Positions 60,962 through 64,000 of a stretch of DNA of 64,000 nucleotides are shown piece after piece. Source of the stretch: Phormidium tenue FACHB-886 (GTDB lineage: Bacteria; Cyanobacteriota; Cyanobacteriia; Elainellales; Elainellaceae). Position 1 is the stretch's first letter, and every line of letters begins with the position of its first letter. A model generated the notes under the pieces. That model was not told where the DNA came from, did not search any database, and saw nothing but the letters and a program-made list of their open reading frames with translations. A program made the position numbers and the translations under genes. The stretch covers positions 248,001 through 312,000 of the forward strand of contig NZ_JACXWX010000002.1 in assembly GCF_014764505.1 (NCBI RefSeq), read 5' to 3'.

Positions 60962-62743
60962 ATGTCCATTTCTTCTCTTCGCCGCTTTCTTACTGCACCG
61001 ATCGCCAAAGTCCCTCGATCAACGGTGATTTTTTGGTTTGTGCTGAGTTTGGCGTTTGCCGTGATATTTGGCTGTCTGGGTCTGCAGCAGGCATTTCGGG
61101 CGGAGTATGTGGTGCAGGATGATGCCCGGCAGCATGTGTTTTGGATGCAGCGCTACCTTGATCCAGAACTGTTTCCCAATGATTGGATTGCCGATTACTT
61201 CCAGTCGATTGCTCCGGCTGGGTTTGCTGCGCTCTATCGGATTCCGGCGGCAGTGGGCATCAATCCATTGCTGTTTAATAAGTTTTTGCCGATGGTACTG
61301 GGGCTGGTTACAACTGTCTATGCTTTTGGCATTTCCGTTCAGCTGCTGCCAATCCCATTGGTCGGTTTTGCGGGCAGCTTAATTTTGAACCAAAATCTTT
61401 GGGTGCAGGATGATCTGGTTTCGGGGACGGCGCGATCGTTTCTTTATCCTTGCTTTCTAGCCTTTCTCTATTATCTGCTGCGGAGCGGGGGAGCGCGTCC
61501 ACTTTGGCAAACGTTGGTTCCGTGTTTAGTGGCGATCGGACTACAGGGGCTGTTTTATCCGCAGTTCGTCTTGATTATGGCGGGCATACTGGTGCTGCGG
61601 CTGGTGGAGTGGCAGCAGGGTCGGCTGCGGCTGGTTAGCGATCGGCGAAGGCTAGCTGTGTCGATCGGGGGGCTGGCGGTGGCAGTGGCAATGCTGCTGC
61701 CCTATGCGCTGGAGGAGTCGGTTTACGGCGGCGCAATTTCGGGGGCAGTGGCGCAGACGATGCCAGAATTTGCCATGAAAGCGCGATCGGCTTTTTTCAC
61801 GGATAATTTTTGGACGTATTGGGTGTTTGGCAGGCGCAGCGGCTTGTTTTTCTGGATGATGCCGCTTTCAGTGCTGGCGCTGGGGCTGTTTCCCCTGATG
61901 GTGGCGCTACGGTTTTCAGCGATAGACGCAGCCCGTCTATCGCTGATGCAGCAGGTTCGTCATCTCAGCCTGTTTGCTCAAGCTGGAATCACTTCTTTGT
62001 TCTTGTTTTTTGCGGCTCATGCGTTATTGTTTCGGCTGTATTTGCCTGGTCGCTATACGCAATTTACAATTCAAATTTTCACCTCATTTGCAGCGGCGAT
62101 CGTGATTGTGGTGTTGATTGATGCTGTTTTGGGTTGGGCAGAGCAGCCGCGTGCTGCTGAAGCATTACGCCGACGGCTGGCGATCGCGTTTGTGGTTTTT
62201 TGCGGTATCGTGCTGCTGCTGTCGCCAAAGCTCTATATGTTTCCTAAGCTGTCCTATGTTCGGGGTACTGCTCCTGACCTGTATGAGTTCTTTGCACAGC
62301 AGCCCAAGGATATCTTAGTAGCGTCGTTGGCTAAGGAAGTTGATAATATTCCTTCTTTTTCGCAGCGGTCAATTTTAGTGGGTAGAGAGTATGCGCTGCC
62401 CTATCAACTTGGATACTATCAGCCGCTTCGCCAGCGGATTACCGATTTGATTCGTGCCCAGTATAGTCTTAAGTCCTCTGAGGTGCGTGAGTTTGTTCGT
62501 CAATATGGAATTGATTATTGGATGATCGATCGCCGCTATCTCTCAACGCTAGAGGTCGATGAGTATCATCAAATCCCAGTTAACGACTGGCTGCGGCAGT
62601 TTAAACCAGAAATCACGGAAGCAGCCGATCGCATTCGGCAGGGGGAGAACTTTGCTATCGCAAAGTTCTTTCGCAGATGCAAGGCAGCAGAAGAAGATGA
62701 GCTAATTGTGCTGGATGGCAAATGCATTTTGGATGAGCAGTAG
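60962..62743 (+). CDS. polytopic membrane protein, GT-C-like, function unknown
   Basis: A 593-residue integral membrane protein with about 10-12 membrane helices in the first 430 residues and a soluble C-terminal domain of about 160 residues. The first loop has acidic residues in VVQDDARQHVFWMQRYLDPE, and DPELFPNDWIADYF follows, a pattern reminiscent of GT-C glycosyltransferases that use lipid-linked sugars, but no certain motif was found. The soluble tail contains YGIDYWMIDRRYLSTLEV. It probably acts in cell-surface glycan or lipid processing. Start at 60962. Confidence 0.7.
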   Translation: MSISSLRRFLTAPIAKVPRSTVIFWFVLSLAFAVIFGCLGLQQAFRAEYVVQDDARQHVFWMQRYLDPELFPNDWIADYFQSIAPAGFAALYRIPAAVGINPLLFNKFLPMVLGLVTTVYAFGISVQLLPIPLVGFAGSLILNQNLWVQDDLVSGTARSFLYPCFLAFLYYLLRSGGARPLWQTLVPCLVAIGLQGLFYPQFVLIMAGILVLRLVEWQQGRLRLVSDRRRLAVSIGGLAVAVAMLLPYALEESVYGGAISGAVAQTMPEFAMKARSAFFTDNFWTYWVFGRRSGLFFWMMPLSVLALGLFPLMVALRFSAIDAARLSLMQQVRHLSLFAQAGITSLFLFFAAHALLFRLYLPGRYTQFTIQIFTSFAAAIVIVVLIDAVLGWAEQPRAAEALRRRLAIAFVVFCGIVLLLSPKLYMFPKLSYVRGTAPDLYEFFAQQPKDILVASLAKEVDNIPSFSQRSILVGREYALPYQLGYYQPLRQRITDLIRAQYSLKSSEVREFVRQYGIDYWMIDRRYLSTLEVDEYHQIPVNDWLRQFKPEITEAADRIRQGENFAIAKFFRRCKAAEEDELIVLDGKCILDEQ

Positions 62744-62774
62744 CAAAGGCAAAAGGGGAACTACAGCCGATCAC

Positions 62775-63452
62775 TCACCATTTTTTCTGAATTTCTTCGC
62801 GGATCGACGCCAGATCGGTATAGCGATCGGCAACGTTAATTAGTAGATCGCTAGTCATGGAGTGGAGGCTAACAACCTCTACCTGAACTCCATGATAGGT
62901 AATGGCATTGACCGCATAGGCCAAATCGCCATCACCGCTAAGCAAGACCATTGTGCTGCAATAGCTGGAGAGCATCATCATATCGACAGCGATCTCCACA
63001 TCCAGATTGGCTTTTTTAGAGCCGTCGGTGTGCTGAATCAGGTCTTTGGCAACTACACGGTAGCCGTTGCGCCGCATCCACAGCAGGAAGCCCTGCTGCT
63101 TTTCGTTGGTGCGATCGACTCCTGTATAAAAATAAGCTCTTAGCAGCCGTCGCCCTTGCGTTAGCTTGCAGAGTAGCTTGGCATAATCAATTTCAATATT
63201 GAGATGGAGCGCTGCATAAAATAAGTTGGAACCGTCGATGAAGATGGCGACCCGCTGCTGCTTGTCTTCAATTGGGTCACGCTGCGCCATCCCCTCTCGG
63301 TTCCGGTTAACTGCGGGCGGTTGAATCAGGAGAAGAGAGTTAGGATCGACCGACGGCTCAACCGCTTTACCATTAGTTTCTTTGCCGTTGTCATCACTAT
63401 CCTTACTGGTGTCTTTTCCTTTGACATGCTTTTTGGGTGGTAACAACTGCAT
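62775..63452 (-). CDS. LabA-like NYN-domain protein
   Basis: A 225-residue NYN (PIN-like) protein. After a charged 60-residue N-terminal tail, the domain has RVAIFIDGSNLFYAALHLN with the first catalytic Asp, ANLDVEIAVDMMML and VLLSGDGDLAYAVNAITYHG with further acidic residues of the nuclease site. The pattern matches LabA of cyanobacteria, which affects circadian output, and other DUF88 members. The enzymatic activity is presumed RNA cleavage. The ATG at 63452 has AAGGAG 9 bases upstream. Confidence 0.85.
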   Translation of the reverse strand: MQLLPPKKHVKGKDTSKDSDDNGKETNGKAVEPSVDPNSLLLIQPPAVNRNREGMAQRDPIEDKQQRVAIFIDGSNLFYAALHLNIEIDYAKLLCKLTQGRRLLRAYFYTGVDRTNEKQQGFLLWMRRNGYRVVAKDLIQHTDGSKKANLDVEIAVDMMMLSSYCSTMVLLSGDGDLAYAVNAITYHGVQVEVVSLHSMTSDLLINVADRYTDLASIREEIQKKW

Positions 63453-63680
63453 CGTCTAGCTTCTCCTTCAATAGCAACAGTTCTCGCCGACAACTTAAAC
63501 CCAAGCAACTTTAAGCCACAATCATTCTGAGGTCAGAGCCATCATGCCAGAGGGAAGGAGGGTTTGTAGGGGCTTGTTAGGCCTTGCCCAAAACACAGCC
63601 AACCCTGGCAACATTGTTAGAGTGTGCGAGGGAACTAGGTTTCTCTCAAGGAGAAGCCGCTTGCTGCAGCATCAAAGTGA

Positions 63681-63908
63681 CTAAGCCACTCGTGCTTCCG
63701 CCAAATCGCGGATTAGCGAGAGCTTAGGTTGGAGATAACCTGTTACCTTACCAGCTTCCTCGCTGCTGAGAACTTTCCGGCGGTGAAGCTGATTAAGCAG
63801 TTGCTCAATCAGTTCTCGATCGCCAATAGTCAACAGATCGGCAGCTTGCGTCGCTTCAACAATGCTCCACAGCAGCCTTAAGGTCGCAGGGTCAATCAAT
63901 GCTTCCAC
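63681..63908 (-). CDS. small helical protein, unknown function
   Basis: A 75-residue soluble alpha-helical protein (MEALIDPATLRLLWSIVEAT, IGDRELIEQLLNQLHRRKVL). No membrane segment or recognised domain. Its even hydrophobic spacing and codon usage look coding, and it resembles small conserved cyanobacterial proteins, but no family could be named. It lies about 230 bases upstream of the LabA-like gene on the same strand; no partner is implied. Confidence 0.6.
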   Translation of the reverse strand: MEALIDPATLRLLWSIVEATQAADLLTIGDRELIEQLLNQLHRRKVLSSEEAGKVTGYLQPKLSLIRDLAEARVA

Positions 63909-64000
63909 TCCAAAATCTATCCAAACTTCAAAATGTAAGATTTGCTTTAGATTTGGTTCAGATCCTAAAACTTAGCTAATAGGTAAGTAAAGAGGTCATA

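Noticed and set aside
1-64000. tRNA, rRNA or CRISPR sequences
   Set aside because: Gaps between genes were read for tRNA T-arm motifs, rRNA-like sequence and spaced direct repeats; none was convincing.

Overview
This window comes from a cyanobacterial chromosome. It carries the photosystem II genes psbH and psbN in the usual divergent pair, a tocopherol-pathway homogentisate phytyltransferase, an NblR-like regulator beside a NAD kinase, a LabA-like NYN protein, and many GCGATCGC (HIP1) sites spread through both strands. No rRNA, tRNA, CRISPR array, transposase or prophage was recognised. The strain cannot be named from the sequence. The rich set of pentapeptide, RTX, TPR and SLH proteins fits a filamentous or Leptolyngbya-like cyanobacterium, but that is only a guess.

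Layout. 0-9.8 kb: lgt (lipoprotein maturation), cobM (corrin ring methylation), an ExbB/ExbD pair, a DUF2993 lipid-binding-type protein, nadK, an NblR-like response regulator, a DUF192 lipoprotein, a TrkA-type K+ regulator, a transglutaminase-like protein, an unknown membrane protein and an Uma2 nuclease-fold protein. 10-24 kb: a coiled-coil/EamA transporter fusion, an adenosine-deaminase-like enzyme, a large anchored coiled-coil/PLD-like/TPR protein, DUF423, a GH13 glucanase, a small outer-membrane-like protein, pth, tatA, psbH/psbN, a pentapeptide protein and a STAS protein. 24-42 kb: an SLH/SLBB lipoprotein, a giant phytase-like/GDPD protein, an iron-uptake-type operon (multicopper oxidase, helix-hairpin-helix/EfeO-like lipoprotein, FTR1 permease), a membrane pentapeptide protein, a GH24 lysozyme with new repeats, GlnT-type glutamine synthetase, a histidine kinase, a HAD phosphatase and a redoxin. 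42-54 kb: two RTX-type secreted proteins, a CobA-HemD fusion, homogentisate phytyltransferase, a lipoate ligase, DUF3493, and the pstSCAB phosphate uptake operon. 54-64 kb: a TonB-like protein facing an ExbB-ExbD-ExbD operon, hisB, ppk1, a large integral membrane protein, a LabA-like NYN protein and a small conserved-looking protein.

How the genes fit together. The window is mainly core metabolism plus envelope functions. Nutrient acquisition is a recurring theme: phosphate (pstSCAB, polyphosphate kinase, a GDPD/phytase-like enzyme), iron (ferroxidase plus FTR1) and proton-motive-force driven envelope transport (two ExbB/ExbD loci). The strongest candidates for little-described biology are four. 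First, the TonB-like protein has a duplicated C-terminal module that is not a normal TonB domain, and it sits beside exbB-exbD-exbD. Second, the oxidase/HHH/FTR1 cassette has a triple-hexamer operator candidate upstream. Third, a beta-propeller is interrupted by two calcium-loop-bearing GDPD domains. Fourth, the lysozyme carries two copies of an unfamiliar wall-binding-like repeat. Several long perfect palindromes and short tandem repeats lie between genes and are listed separately.

Gene starts were chosen from Shine-Dalgarno-like sequences and family knowledge and are predictions. Family assignments were made by reading motifs, not by database search.
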